From Streptomyces sp. NBC_00569 (GTDB lineage Bacteria > Actinomycetota > Actinomycetes > Streptomycetales > Streptomycetaceae), in the NCBI RefSeq assembly GCF_036345255.1, contig NZ_CP107783.1, positions 8,673,001 through 8,737,000 of the forward strand: a DNA stretch of 64,000 nt, in the 5' to 3' direction. The position numbers and the translations under genes are program-made. Of the stretch, positions 45,607-54,254 are shown one piece after another; within the stretch, counting starts at the first letter, position 1; each line of letters begins with the position of its first letter. The notes under the pieces were generated by a model that searched no databases, had not been told where the DNA came from, and saw only the letters and a list, made by a program, of their open reading frames with translations.

Positions 45607-46157
45607 TGAACCGACTCCTGAGCCGTTGGTACGGCGAGAGCCCGCTCCAACTCCCGCTCCTGGCGGCATCGTTCGCCCTCGCGGGATACGCGGGCGTGCG
45701 GCTGCTCGAGAACGACGCGTGGGCCGTGGCGGCCTGGTTCGTCGGCGCGGCCCTCGTCCACGACCTGCTGCTCGTGCCGGTGTACTCGCTCGCGGACGTC
45801 GCGGCGCAGAAGGCGCTCGGCGACCGGAGCCGCACGACGATGACGTATGTGCGCGTCCCCGCGTTCCTGTCGGGCCTGCTGCTCCTGGTGTGGTTCCCGC
45901 TGATCACGCGGAGGCGCGAGGACCACTACGCCCTCGTGACGGGACATTCGGGGGACGCGTTCCTGCCGCGGTGGCTGCTGCTGACGGCCGTGCTGTTCGC
46001 CGCGTCGGCCCTGTGGTGCGTGGCCGTCACGTTCCTCGCTCCCGCGTCGCCCTGGAGGCAGGCACGCAGGGCGCGCCGGGAAGAGCGGGCGCGGGAGCGT
46101 GAACGGGAGCGTCAGCGGCGCAAGGAGACGAAGGAGCGCCCGCCCTCGGACCACTGA
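45606..46157 (+). CDS. Small membrane protein downstream of the Mo-oxidoreductase
   Basis: A 183-residue protein with four helices (LLAASFALAGYAGVRL; AAWFVGAALVHDLLLVPVYS; PAFLSGLLLLVWFPLI; LLTAVLFAASALWCVAVTFL) and a highly charged Arg/Glu-rich tail. No family recognised. The stop/start overlap with the oxidoreductase suggests they function together. Its 3' end overlaps the opposing methyltransferase by 46 bases. Confidence 0.72.
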   Translation: MNRLLSRWYGESPLQLPLLAASFALAGYAGVRLLENDAWAVAAWFVGAALVHDLLLVPVYSLADVAAQKALGDRSRTTMTYVRVPAFLSGLLLLVWFPLITRRREDHYALVTGHSGDAFLPRWLLLTAVLFAASALWCVAVTFLAPASPWRQARRARREERARERERERQRRKETKERPPSDH

Positions 46158-46765
46158 GCGACCGGCAGCCAGCCGAGCGGGCGCGCGTACCGCAGCAGCG
46201 CCCGCGTGCCCACCCGGGCCCACGGGAAGAGCGAGCCCGCGGCGCCCTGTCCGTCGTCCACCCGCACCTCCACCCGCTCGTCCATGTCGAGCGGAGACGT
46301 CTCGGCGATCAACAGCCCGCCGGAAGCGGTGAGTTCGGCGGCGCGGGACAGCAGGGCCCTCGGGTCGCCGCCGATCCCGATGTTGCCGTCGAGGAGAAGT
46401 GCCGTCCCCCAACGGCCCTCGCCGGGCAGGGAGTCGAAGACGGACCGCTGCAGAGCGGCGCCGCCGAGGCGGACCGTCCGCGCGACCGCGGCCTCGCTCA
46501 CATCGATGCCGAGCGCGCGGTGTCCGGCCGCGGCGAGCGCGGCGACCAGCCGGCCCGGGCCGCAGCCGATGTCGAGGACGGCGCCCTCGCAGCGACGCAG
46601 CGCCGACAGGTCGGCGGCGTCGGCGACCGCGCACCAGCGCTCCACGTCGAGAGGCAGCAGCCATCCGTCGGCGCGCCGCAGGAAGAGGGGGCCGCGCTCG
46701 TTGCGCAGGGCGTCGGCGTAAGGGTCCGTACACCAGGCCGGTGCCGCCTCGCGCGCCGTGGTCAT
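46112..46765 (-). CDS. Class I SAM methyltransferase
   Basis: A 217-residue protein: motif I VLDIGCGPGRLVAALA, ALGIDVSEAAV, NIGIGGDPRALLSRA and GGLLIAETSPLD. It is the last gene of a three-gene unit with GT2 and DUF2064, each joined by 4-base ATGA/GTGA overlaps. Its likely substrate is the glycosylated molecule made by the neighbours, but this is context only. Confidence 0.83.
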   Translation of the reverse strand: MTTAREAAPAWCTDPYADALRNERGPLFLRRADGWLLPLDVERWCAVADAADLSALRRCEGAVLDIGCGPGRLVAALAAAGHRALGIDVSEAAVARTVRLGGAALQRSVFDSLPGEGRWGTALLLDGNIGIGGDPRALLSRAAELTASGGLLIAETSPLDMDERVEVRVDDGQGAAGSLFPWARVGTRALLRYARPLGWLPVAQWSEGGRSFVSLRR

Positions 46766-47430
46766 GAGCGGACCACCCCCGTCAGCCGCGCGTGTTCGGC
46801 GGCGAACCGGCCGTCCGGCGCGGCGGCCGCCACCAGGGCGGCGTCGTGGGCCGTGTCGACGTCCCGCAGGACCGCCAGGTCCCGTACGCGCAGCCCCGCG
46901 TCCGTGAGCCGGGTCCGCTGGGCCGCACCCGTGTGCGCTGTCGACATCGGGACGCCCCGCAGCAGCTCCGGGTCGGGCTCGGCGAGCCCGAGCGCCCAGA
47001 ACCCGCCGTCGTCGGCGGGCCCGAGCCACGCGTCGCAGTCCCGCCAGGCGCCGGGCCCGAGCGCGGGAGCCAGCAGCGTGGGCGTCACCTGAGGCGTGTC
47101 CATCCCGATCAGGACGGCGGGCCCGTCGCACCCGGCGAACGCCGCCGCGAGCCGCTCGTCCAGGCTGCCGTCGCACTGCGCGACCACGTCGATCCCGGCC
47201 GGCAGCCATGCTCCGGGCGCCCCGTCGAGGATCAGCACCCGGCGCCGCGCGGACGTGGCGAGCGCGGCGTGCAGGGTGTCGACGAGCGAGGCCTCGGCCA
47301 GGCGGGCGGCCTCCTCGGGCGTGAACGGCGGCGTGAGCCGCGTCTTGACCCGCCCGGGCACCGGGGACTTGGCGATGACGAGGAGGGTGGTGCCGTGCCG
47401 CCGTGCCGCGGGCGATTCGCCGCCGCTCAC
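46762..47430 (-). CDS. TIGR04282/DUF2064 nucleotidyl- or glycosyltransferase-like protein
   Basis: A 222-residue GT-A-like protein: TTLLVIAKSPVPGRVKTRL is the family entry motif, followed by VLIGMDTPQVTP and LGPADDGGFWALGL with a metal-binding Asp pair. It resembles nucleotidyltransferases and accompanies GT2 genes. GTG 47430 overlaps the GT2 stop (GTGA) and its own stop overlaps the methyltransferase start. Confidence 0.83.
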   Translation of the reverse strand: MSGGESPAARRHGTTLLVIAKSPVPGRVKTRLTPPFTPEEAARLAEASLVDTLHAALATSARRRVLILDGAPGAWLPAGIDVVAQCDGSLDERLAAAFAGCDGPAVLIGMDTPQVTPTLLAPALGPGAWRDCDAWLGPADDGGFWALGLAEPDPELLRGVPMSTAHTGAAQRTRLTDAGLRVRDLAVLRDVDTAHDAALVAAAAPDGRFAAEHARLTGVVRS

Positions 47431-48161
47431 CGGGATGCCGCCTCTCCGTGCGACGTGAGCGCCGGCAGCGGCTTCTCCGCGAGGACCGCGCGCATGTCCC
47501 GTACCGCCTGCCAGGTGCCCCGCCAGGTGCCGGTGACCTTCGACTTTCCCGTACGGGGCCGGTAGGGCACCGGGCGCTCCTCGATGCGCCAGCCCGCGTC
47601 GGCGGCCCGGACGACCATCTGGAGGGGGTAGCCGCTGCGGCGGTCCGCGAGGTCCAGGGCGAGGAGGGAGGTGCGGCGCGCGGCGCGCAGCGGGCCCAGG
47701 TCGTGCAGCCGCAGCCCGGTGCGCCGGCGCAGCATCCCCGCCAGCGCGAGATTCCCGGCGCGCGCGTGCACGGGGAAGGCGCCACGCCCCTGCGGCCTGC
47801 GCCGCCCGAGCACGAGATCGGCCCGGCCCGCGACGACGTCCTGGACGAACCGCGTCAGCAGACCCGGGTCGAGCGACGCGTCGCAGTCGCAGAAGCAGAC
47901 GACGTCCGCGTCGGACGCCAGCAGGCCCGCGTGGCAGGCGGCCCCGAAACCGCGCCGGGGCTCCGTCACCACCGTCGCGCCCAGGGAACGGGCGACGTCG
48001 GGTGAGCCGTCGGTGGACCCGTTGTCCACGACGAGCGCCCGCCAGCCGTCCGGGATACGGGCCAGCACCCACGGCAGCGCGGCGGCCTCGTCGAGGCAGG
48101 GCAGCACGACATCGACCGAGGGGGCCGGGGTGGGAAGCGAGGGATAGTCAGGGGGGATCAC
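47427..48161 (-). CDS. Family 2 glycosyltransferase
   Basis: A 244-residue GT2: VDVVLPCLDEAAALP, LVVDNGSTDGSPDVA, FCDCDASLDPGLL (DxD equivalent) and GRAFPVH-like acceptor loop. There is no C-terminal membrane helix, unlike DPM synthases of the DPM1 long type. It probably transfers a sugar from a nucleotide or to polyprenyl phosphate. It is the first gene of the GT2-DUF2064-methyltransferase unit; start GTG 48161, divergent from the response regulator. Confidence 0.87.
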   Translation of the reverse strand: MIPPDYPSLPTPAPSVDVVLPCLDEAAALPWVLARIPDGWRALVVDNGSTDGSPDVARSLGATVVTEPRRGFGAACHAGLLASDADVVCFCDCDASLDPGLLTRFVQDVVAGRADLVLGRRRPQGRGAFPVHARAGNLALAGMLRRRTGLRLHDLGPLRAARRTSLLALDLADRRSGYPLQMVVRAADAGWRIEERPVPYRPRTGKSKVTGTWRGTWQAVRDMRAVLAEKPLPALTSHGEAASR

Positions 48162-48284
48162 GATGTCACCCTACGAATCCAAACCGGACATTCCGCCCCT
48201 CAGCTCCTTACGAAACGCGGACGTCGCACCCGGGTGACCCCTCCGGCGGCTCGGACCGGCCCCCTCGGGTGCGACGCTGGTGGA

Positions 48285-49352
48285 ATGCAGACACCACCGC
48301 TCGGCCGCGTCCTCGTCGTGGACGACGACCCGACCGTCGCCGAGGTCGTCGCGGGCTACCTGGACCGCGCCGGCTACGACGTCGACCGCGCCGCCGACGG
48401 CCCGGCCGCCCTCGACCGCGCCGACGCGCACGGGCCCGACCTGGTCGTTCTCGACCTCATGCTGCCCGGCATGGACGGCCTCGAGGTGTGCCGCAGACTC
48501 CGGGCCCGCGGTCCCGTCCCCGTGATCATGCTGACGGCGCGCGGCGACGAGGACGAGCGCATCCTCGGCCTGGAGGTCGGCGCGGACGACTACGTGACCA
48601 AGCCGTTCAGCCCGCGCGAGCTGGTCCTGCGGGTCGAGTCGGTGTTGCGCCGAGCCCGCGCGGCCACGGCACCCAAGCCGGCGGGGCCGCTGCGCGCGGC
48701 CGCCCTCACCATCGACCCCGCGGCACGTCGAGCCACCAAGGCGGGGATCGAACTCGCCCTGACCATAAGGGAGTTCGACCTTCTCGCCTTCTTCCTGCGC
48801 CACCCGGGCCGCGCCTTCTCCCGCGAGGAACTCATGCAGCAGGTGTGGGGCTGGGACTTCGGTGACCTGTCGACCGTCACGGTTCACGTCCGCAGACTGC
48901 GCGGCAAGATCGAGGACGACCCGGCGGCCCCGAGCCTCATCCAGACGGTCTGGGGAGTCGGCTACCGCCTGGACTCGGGCCCGGGCTCGGACCCGCACGG
49001 CGACACCACTCGATCCGACCGTGCACCGGAAGTCCCTCAGACACGCCGTGCGCCGGAGGTACCGCAGTCAGGTCGTGTGCTGGGAGTCCCGCAGCCGGGC
49101 CGTGCGCCGGAGGTACCGCAGCCGGGCCGTGCACCGGAAGTCCCGCAGACGCGCCGTGCGCCGGAAGTTCCTTGGCCGGGCCGTGTGTCGGAGGTCCCGC
49201 AGCCGGGCCGTGTGTCGGAGGTCCCGCAGCCGGGCCGTGTGTCGGAGGTACCGCAGACACGCCGTGCGCCGGAAGTCCCGCATTCAGGCCGTGTGCCGGA
49301 CGTTCCTCGGCCCGACCGCACACCGGCAGACGGGACCGAGCCCCGTGCATGA
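48285..49352 (+). CDS. OmpR-family response regulator with a minisatellite-encoded C-terminal tail
   Basis: A 355-residue regulator. The receiver domain (1-120) has acidic pocket VVDDD, phospho-Asp57 in VVLDLMLPG and the TKPFSP Lys. A winged-helix DNA-binding domain ends near residue 240 (VWGVGYRLDSG). The usual family length is about 230-245. Here about 100 residues follow, mostly eleven tandem 9-residue units of the form RAPEVPQPG/TR. The downstream kinase gene starts at or next to the stop, so the pair is one operon. ATG 48285 follows TGGTGGA. Confidence 0.9.
   Translation: MQTPPLGRVLVVDDDPTVAEVVAGYLDRAGYDVDRAADGPAALDRADAHGPDLVVLDLMLPGMDGLEVCRRLRARGPVPVIMLTARGDEDERILGLEVGADDYVTKPFSPRELVLRVESVLRRARAATAPKPAGPLRAAALTIDPAARRATKAGIELALTIREFDLLAFFLRHPGRAFSREELMQQVWGWDFGDLSTVTVHVRRLRGKIEDDPAAPSLIQTVWGVGYRLDSGPGSDPHGDTTRSDRAPEVPQTRRAPEVPQSGRVLGVPQPGRAPEVPQPGRAPEVPQTRRAPEVPWPGRVSEVPQPGRVSEVPQPGRVSEVPQTRRAPEVPHSGRVPDVPRPDRTPADGTEPRA
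49021..49317 (+). repeat. 27-bp minisatellite, eleven copies, inside the response-regulator gene
   Basis: Eleven head-to-tail 27-bp units starting GTGCACC/GTGCGCC/GTGTGTC and ending CGGGCC/ACGCC, plus a partial twelfth. The period is a multiple of three, and several other frames are also stop-free across it. Adjacent units 7 and 8 are identical, which suggests recent duplication. Confidence 0.92.
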
Positions 49353-49353
49353 C

Positions 49354-50457
49354 ATGGTCCTCATCGCCCTCCTCGCGTTCCTCGGCGCCGTCGGCGCGGG
49401 CCTGCTGGGCGCGCTCGCCCTGTTCGTGCTGCGCCGCCGCTCCCTGACGGTGTCGCTCACGGTCGTCGCCGCCGTCGCGGTGACGGCGATGCTCGCCGGC
49501 ACACTCGTCGTGGCCTGGGCGATGTTCCTGTCCCCGCACGACCTGACCGTCGTGACGACCGTCGCCGCGATGGCCGCCTCCGTGTCACTGGCCACCGCCC
49601 TGCTCCTCGGCCGCTGGGTCGTGGCCCGCAGCAACGCGCTCACCCTCGCCGCCCGCTCCTTCGGTGACGGCGGCAGCTTCGCGGCGCCTCTCGTTCCCGC
49701 GACGGCGGAACTTGCCGCGCTCTCAAGGGAGTTGGAGGCCACCAGCGCCAAGCTGGCCGCCTCCAGGGACCGCGAGCGCGCCCTGGAGACCTCGCGTCGC
49801 GAGCTCGTCGCCTGGATCTCGCACGATCTGCGCACCCCGCTCGCCGGACTCCGCGCGATGTCCGAGGCACTGGAGGACGGTATGGCGGCCGACCCGGACC
49901 GCTATCTGCGCCAGATCCGCACCGAGGTCGAGCGCATGAACGACATGGTGGGCGACCTCTTCGAACTGTCGCGCATCCACGCGGGGACCCTCGTCCTGAG
50001 CCCGTCCAGGATCTCCCTCCACGACCTCGTGGGCGACGCGCTCGCGGGCGCCGACCCGCTGGCCCGCGAACACGGCGTACGCCTCGTCGGCGACCGGGTC
50101 GACAGGATTCCCGTCGAGGTCGACGGCAAGGAGATGAGCCGCGTCCTCGGCAACCTCCTTGTGAACGCGATCCGTCGCACGCCGGCCGACGGCACGGTCG
50201 CCGTGGCGGCGGCCGGTTCCACGGAGGGTGTGGTCCTCACGGTCACGGACGGCTGCGGGGGCATTCCCGAGCAGGATCTGCCGCGCGTCTTCGACACGGG
50301 GTGGCGTGGCAGCCACGCCCGGACGCCGCCGTCGGGCGCGGGCCTCGGGCTCGCCATCGTCAGGGGAATCGTGGAGGCCCACCGGGGCAGCGCCGCCGTG
50401 CGCAATGTGGCCGGCGGCTGCTGCTTCGAGGTGATCCTTCCGGCCGCGGGGGCGTAG
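49354..50457 (+). CDS. Two-component sensor histidine kinase
   Basis: A 367-residue kinase. Two N-terminal helices (about 1-25 and 32-60) and a further helix (about 68-90) bound short loops. A HAMP-like/coiled segment leads to the H box with His157 in VAWISHDLRTPL; then N box NLLVNAIRRTP, G1 DGCGGIPE and G2 GAGLGLAIVRG. No extracytoplasmic sensor domain is present, so the signal is membrane-borne or internal. ATG 49354 is used; GTG 49345 overlaps the regulator stop. Confidence 0.9.
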   Translation: MVLIALLAFLGAVGAGLLGALALFVLRRRSLTVSLTVVAAVAVTAMLAGTLVVAWAMFLSPHDLTVVTTVAAMAASVSLATALLLGRWVVARSNALTLAARSFGDGGSFAAPLVPATAELAALSRELEATSAKLAASRDRERALETSRRELVAWISHDLRTPLAGLRAMSEALEDGMAADPDRYLRQIRTEVERMNDMVGDLFELSRIHAGTLVLSPSRISLHDLVGDALAGADPLAREHGVRLVGDRVDRIPVEVDGKEMSRVLGNLLVNAIRRTPADGTVAVAAAGSTEGVVLTVTDGCGGIPEQDLPRVFDTGWRGSHARTPPSGAGLGLAIVRGIVEAHRGSAAVRNVAGGCCFEVILPAAGA

Positions 50458-50489
50458 CGGGCACGCGTCCCGCGCCCGGCGGGGTCACC

Positions 50490-51515
50490 TCACCCCAGCT
50501 CCGCCTTGGCGAACTCCGTCATCCCCTCCTCGAACCCCACCTCGGCGCGCCATCCGAGCTCCGCCCTGAGCCGGGCCGGGTCCGCCGTGATGTGCCGTAC
50601 GTCGCCGAGCCGGTACTCGCCCGTCACCACGGGCATCGGCCCGCCGTACGCGGCGGCGAGTGCGTGGGCCATCTCGCCCACCGTGTGCGGGTCCCCGCTG
50701 CCCGTGTTGTACGCGACGCACGAGTCGGCGGGCCGGTCGCCCAGGGTCTCCAGGGCGAGCGCGTTCGCCGCGGCCACGTCGTGAACGTGCACGAAGTCCC
50801 GCCGCTGGCGGCCGTCCTCGAAGACGCGCGGGGCCTCACCCCGGGCCAGCGCCGACCGGAAGAACGACGCGACGCCCGCATACGGGGTGTCGCGCGGCAT
50901 CCCCGGCCCGTACACGTTGTGGTAGCGCAGCGACACCGCGCGGCCCCCGGTGGCCCGCGCCCAGGCGGACGCCAGATGTTCCTGGGCGAGCTTCGTCGTC
51001 GCGTACACGTTGCGCGGGTCCGTGGGGGCGTCCTCGCCGACGAGGCCGGGGCTCAGCGCATCGCCGCACCGAGGGCACGCGGGCTCGAAGCGGCCGGCCC
51101 GCAGGTCGGCCTCGGCGCGCGGTCCCGGGCGCACCACTCCGTGACGCCCGCACTCGTACCGCCCCTCCCCGTACACGACCATCGACCCGGCGAGCACCAG
51201 ATTGCGTACCCCCGCCGAGGCCATCGCGGCGAGCAGCACGGCCGTGCCGAGGTCGTTGCGGGAGACGTAGTCGGGCGCGTCGGCGAAGTCCTTGCCGAGG
51301 CCGACCTTCGCCGCCTGATGACACACCGCGTCGACGCCGTCGAGGGCAGACTCCACGGCGGCGGGGTCGCGTACGTCGGCGACGGACCAGGGCCGGCGTT
51401 CGTCCGGGCCGGGCGGCCGGACGTCGAGCACGACGACCTCATGTCCTCGTGCGGAGAGAGTGTCCACGACCGCGGACCCGATGAACCCGGCACCGCCGGT
51501 GACCAGTACACGCAT
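50490..51515 (-). CDS. NAD-dependent nucleotide-sugar epimerase with a zinc-ribbon insert
   Basis: A 341-residue extended SDR. GGAGFIG at the N-terminus, the VYATTKLAQE active site (Tyr/Lys) and RYHNVYGPGMPRDTPYAG fit nucleotide-sugar 4-epimerases. An insert between about 118 and 152 carries Cys122-x2-His125 and Cys147-x2-Cys150, a likely structural zinc site, seen in the dTDP-L-rhamnose 4-epimerase-like subgroup. It probably makes a sugar donor for the nearby glycosyltransferases. ATG 51515. Confidence 0.85.
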   Translation of the reverse strand: MRVLVTGGAGFIGSAVVDTLSARGHEVVVLDVRPPGPDERRPWSVADVRDPAAVESALDGVDAVCHQAAKVGLGKDFADAPDYVSRNDLGTAVLLAAMASAGVRNLVLAGSMVVYGEGRYECGRHGVVRPGPRAEADLRAGRFEPACPRCGDALSPGLVGEDAPTDPRNVYATTKLAQEHLASAWARATGGRAVSLRYHNVYGPGMPRDTPYAGVASFFRSALARGEAPRVFEDGRQRRDFVHVHDVAAANALALETLGDRPADSCVAYNTGSGDPHTVGEMAHALAAAYGGPMPVVTGEYRLGDVRHITADPARLRAELGWRAEVGFEEGMTEFAKAELG

Positions 51516-51725
51516 GCCGCCCACGCTATGCGGGACGGGGCGTCGCGAGGGTTCTCCTCGCCGATGCGTCATGGCTCCGTAAGGCTTGTGCGAACAGAGT
51601 TCGGTATCGCGCGGCGGCCTGCACGCGGCTAGCGTGAATCGGTGGAACCGGGACGAATCGCACCACCGTTGCCCGGACCGTCCCACCCACGGAGCCACCA
51701 CCACTCGGAAGAAGGGTTTCGCGCC

Positions 51726-52517
51726 ATGGCCGCACGACCGGAGGGCGCGCCCATCTGGGCCGACGCCATGTTCCCCGACCTGGAGGCCGCCAAGCGCTTC
51801 TACGGCGAGCTTCTCGGCTGGACGTTCGAGGAGGGCGGGGAGGAGTACGGCAACTACGCGCAGGCGATGTCCGACGGCAAGCGGGTCGGCGCGCTCTCGC
51901 CGCAGATGCCGGGCATGGAGGGCACCCCGCCGGCCTGGAACCTGTACCTGGCCACGCCGGACGTCAGGGCCACGGCGGCCCGCGTCAAGGAGGCCGGCGG
52001 CACCCTGCTGATGGAGCCCATGGAGGTCGGCGACTTCGGCTCGATGGTCACCGTCAAGGACCCGGCGGGAGTCTTCTTCAGCCTCTGGCAGCCGGGTACG
52101 CACGACGGGTTCGAGAAGGTGGGCGAGCCCGGTTCGTACGCCTGGGCCGAGGTGACCACGCGTGACACAGGGAAGACGGACGGGTTCTTCGAGGCCGCTT
52201 TCCCGTACGAGGTACGGAAGATGGCCGACGAGAACGTCGACTTCAACCTCTGGCAGCTCGACGGACAGCCCCAGCTCGGCCGCTTCAAGATGACCGAGGA
52301 CTTCCCGCCGCAGGTCCCGTCGTACGTCAACGTCTACTTCGCGGTCGACGACTGCGACGCGGCGGTCGCGACGGTGACCAGGCTCGGCGGAAAGCTCCAC
52401 TACGGCCCGATGGACACCCCGTTCGGCCGCTTCGCGGCGGTGACGGACCCGCAGGGCGCCGCGTTCTCGGTGATCGACCTGAGCACGACGGAGGGCGAGA
52501 TGCCCGACCTCACCTGA
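51726..52517 (+). CDS. VOC-family protein (two glyoxalase-like modules)
   Basis: A 263-residue protein of two tandem VOC domains (APIWADAMFPDLEAAKRFY; SYAWAEVTTRDTGKTDGFF), like the CFP30-type proteins of actinobacteria. Candidate metal ligands are sparse, so it may be a binding protein or a dioxygenase. GAAGAAGGG precedes ATG 51726. Confidence 0.83.
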   Translation: MAARPEGAPIWADAMFPDLEAAKRFYGELLGWTFEEGGEEYGNYAQAMSDGKRVGALSPQMPGMEGTPPAWNLYLATPDVRATAARVKEAGGTLLMEPMEVGDFGSMVTVKDPAGVFFSLWQPGTHDGFEKVGEPGSYAWAEVTTRDTGKTDGFFEAAFPYEVRKMADENVDFNLWQLDGQPQLGRFKMTEDFPPQVPSYVNVYFAVDDCDAAVATVTRLGGKLHYGPMDTPFGRFAAVTDPQGAAFSVIDLSTTEGEMPDLT

Positions 52518-52529
52518 CGGGAGGGGGCG

Positions 52530-52640
52530 CACGGGACCTCGGGGACACGGGTCCTCGGGGTCACGGGTCTTCAGGGACACGGTCTTCGGGGACACGGGTC
52601 TTCAGGGACACGGTCTTCGGGGACACGGGTCTTCAGGGAA
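52530..52640. repeat. Short intergenic tandem repeat (about 30 bp period)
   Basis: Alternating GGGGACACGGGTCTTC and AGGGACACGGTCTTC words, about three and a half copies, between the VOC stop and the deformylase stop. It is followed by GCGCGCCCTC copies to 52680. No gene is seen here. Confidence 0.75.
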
Positions 52641-52686
52641 GCGCGCCCTCTGCGGGCACGCGCGCGCCCTCAACGAGCCCGCGCCC

Positions 52687-53319
52687 TCAGGGAAGCGAGA
52701 AGCCGAGCGCGCCCGCGGCCAGCTCCGCAGTGGGCTGCGTCCAGCGCTCGGCCATCGCGTTGCGGGTGGACAGTGAGCGCAGCTCCGCCCGGTCGAGATA
52801 GAGCGTTCCGTGCAGATGGTCCGTCTCGTGCTGCACGATCCGGGCGGGCCACCCCGTGAACTCCTCGTCCACGCGGCGGCCCCGCTCGTCGAGACACCGC
52901 AGACGCACCCGCTGGTGCCGGGAGACCACGGCCTGCAGGCCGGGCACGCTCAGGCAGCCTTCGAAGAACGCGGCGCGGCGCGCGCCCACGGGCACGTACG
53001 ACGGGTTGATCAGGACGCGGAACGCCTGCGGCACCCGGCCGCGCGCCACCCGTACCTCCTCGGGGACCTCGGCCGCGTCCTCGACGACGGCGATCCGCAG
53101 CGGGACGCCGATCTGCGGTGCGGCGAGACCGACGCCGGGAGCGGCGTGCATCGACGCGCGCATCGCGGCGATCAGACGCTCCAGGAGCTCGGGCGCGAGC
53201 TGACCGTCGTAGGTCTGCGCGGGGGACCGGAGCACGGGATCGCCCGCCTCCACGACCGGCAACGGGTGCTCGCCCGCGAGCAGTTCCTCGACGCGGTCAC
53301 TCAGGGGTACGGAGGGCAT
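52687..53319 (-). CDS. def: Peptide deformylase
   Basis: A 210-residue enzyme removing the formyl group from nascent peptides. All three motifs are present: GVGLAAPQIG, EGCLSVP (metal Cys) and QHETDHLHG (HExxH). About 25 residues of N-terminal extension precede the usual VVEAGDPVLR start. Streptomyces has several def paralogues; this one is not next to fmt, so it is likely an accessory copy. Confidence 0.92.
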   Translation of the reverse strand: MPSVPLSDRVEELLAGEHPLPVVEAGDPVLRSPAQTYDGQLAPELLERLIAAMRASMHAAPGVGLAAPQIGVPLRIAVVEDAAEVPEEVRVARGRVPQAFRVLINPSYVPVGARRAAFFEGCLSVPGLQAVVSRHQRVRLRCLDERGRRVDEEFTGWPARIVQHETDHLHGTLYLDRAELRSLSTRNAMAERWTQPTAELAAGALGFSLP

Positions 53320-53512
53320 CGCGCCAGCATGTCAAGAAGGATCACGCGTCGGCAACGTCCACCGCGCCGCGCGCATCGTTGCGGGCTCGTGAACATTCGC
53401 CCGGTGGGGGAATGAGACCGCGGTGACATGGGCTTTCATCAGAGGGCGGCCATGGTCGGCACGGCCGCCCCACCGCCCGCACGCCCACCGCCGCCTCCTG
53501 GGAGCCCGCCGT

Positions 53513-54232
53513 ATGTCCGTCCCGGCCGCCGCCACCGCCCACCCGCTCGACAACCCCGCGTACAGCTCTCTCACCGGCCCGCACGCACACTTCGCCGAGC
53601 GGCGGGGCCGGGTGCTGCGGTACCCCCTCGACGTGTCGCCGTGGCTCGCGCTGCCGGACGAGCCGGGCCCCGGGGACTGGGCGGATCTCGCGGCGCTCGC
53701 CGGGCCGGGCGAGACCGTCCCGCTGCCCGGGATGCGCACGGCGCCGCCCGAGGGCTGGGAACTCACGATGAGCATGGACGGGGTGCAGCTCGTCGACGAC
53801 GGTGTGGCCGCGGCGCCGGACGCGGAGGCCGTGCTGCTCGGCGCGGCCGACGTGCCCGAGATGCTGGACCTCGTCGCGCGCACCCAGCCGGGGCCGTTCC
53901 TGCCCCGCACCGTCGAGCTCGGCACCTATCTCGGGATCCGCAGGCAGGGCGCGCTCGTGGCGATGGCGGGGGAGCGGCTGCACCCGCCGGGCTGGACGGA
54001 GATCAGCGCCGTCTGCACCGACCCGGACCATCGCGGCCAGGGGCTCGCGGCCCGCCTCGTCCTCGCCGTGGCGGCGGGGATAAAGGACCGCGGCGAGACC
54101 CCGTTCCTGCACACGGCGGCGCGCAACACGAACGCCATCAGGCTCTACGAGTCCCTGGGCTTCCGGCTGCGGCGCACCACGAAGTTCATGGCGGCCAGGG
54201 CCCCGGAGTTCGACCACGCCGCCGCCCGCTGA
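53513..54232 (+). CDS. GNAT-family N-acetyltransferase (FR47-like)
   Basis: A 239-residue protein whose C-terminal half is a GNAT fold: EISAVCTDPDHRGQGLAARL holds the acetyl-CoA loop, then HTAARNTNAIRLYESLGFRL. The N-terminal half (HPLDNPAYSSLTGPHAHFAE) is a substrate-binding extension typical of FR47-like acetyltransferases. ATG 53513 after GGGAG; the upstream in-frame extension is unlikely. Confidence 0.85.
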   Translation: MSVPAAATAHPLDNPAYSSLTGPHAHFAERRGRVLRYPLDVSPWLALPDEPGPGDWADLAALAGPGETVPLPGMRTAPPEGWELTMSMDGVQLVDDGVAAAPDAEAVLLGAADVPEMLDLVARTQPGPFLPRTVELGTYLGIRRQGALVAMAGERLHPPGWTEISAVCTDPDHRGQGLAARLVLAVAAGIKDRGETPFLHTAARNTNAIRLYESLGFRLRRTTKFMAARAPEFDHAAAR

Positions 54233-54254
54233 CGCGCCGGACGTCCGGGGCGGC

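Noticed and set aside
49037..49321. Minus-strand frame of Cys/Thr-rich 9-residue repeats
   Set aside because: Antisense reading of the 27-bp minisatellite; no start signal or supporting domain.
48862..49353. Kinase frame extended upstream through the minisatellite
   Set aside because: Open only because the repeat lacks stops; overlaps the regulator's coding region; real starts are GTG 49345 or ATG 49354.
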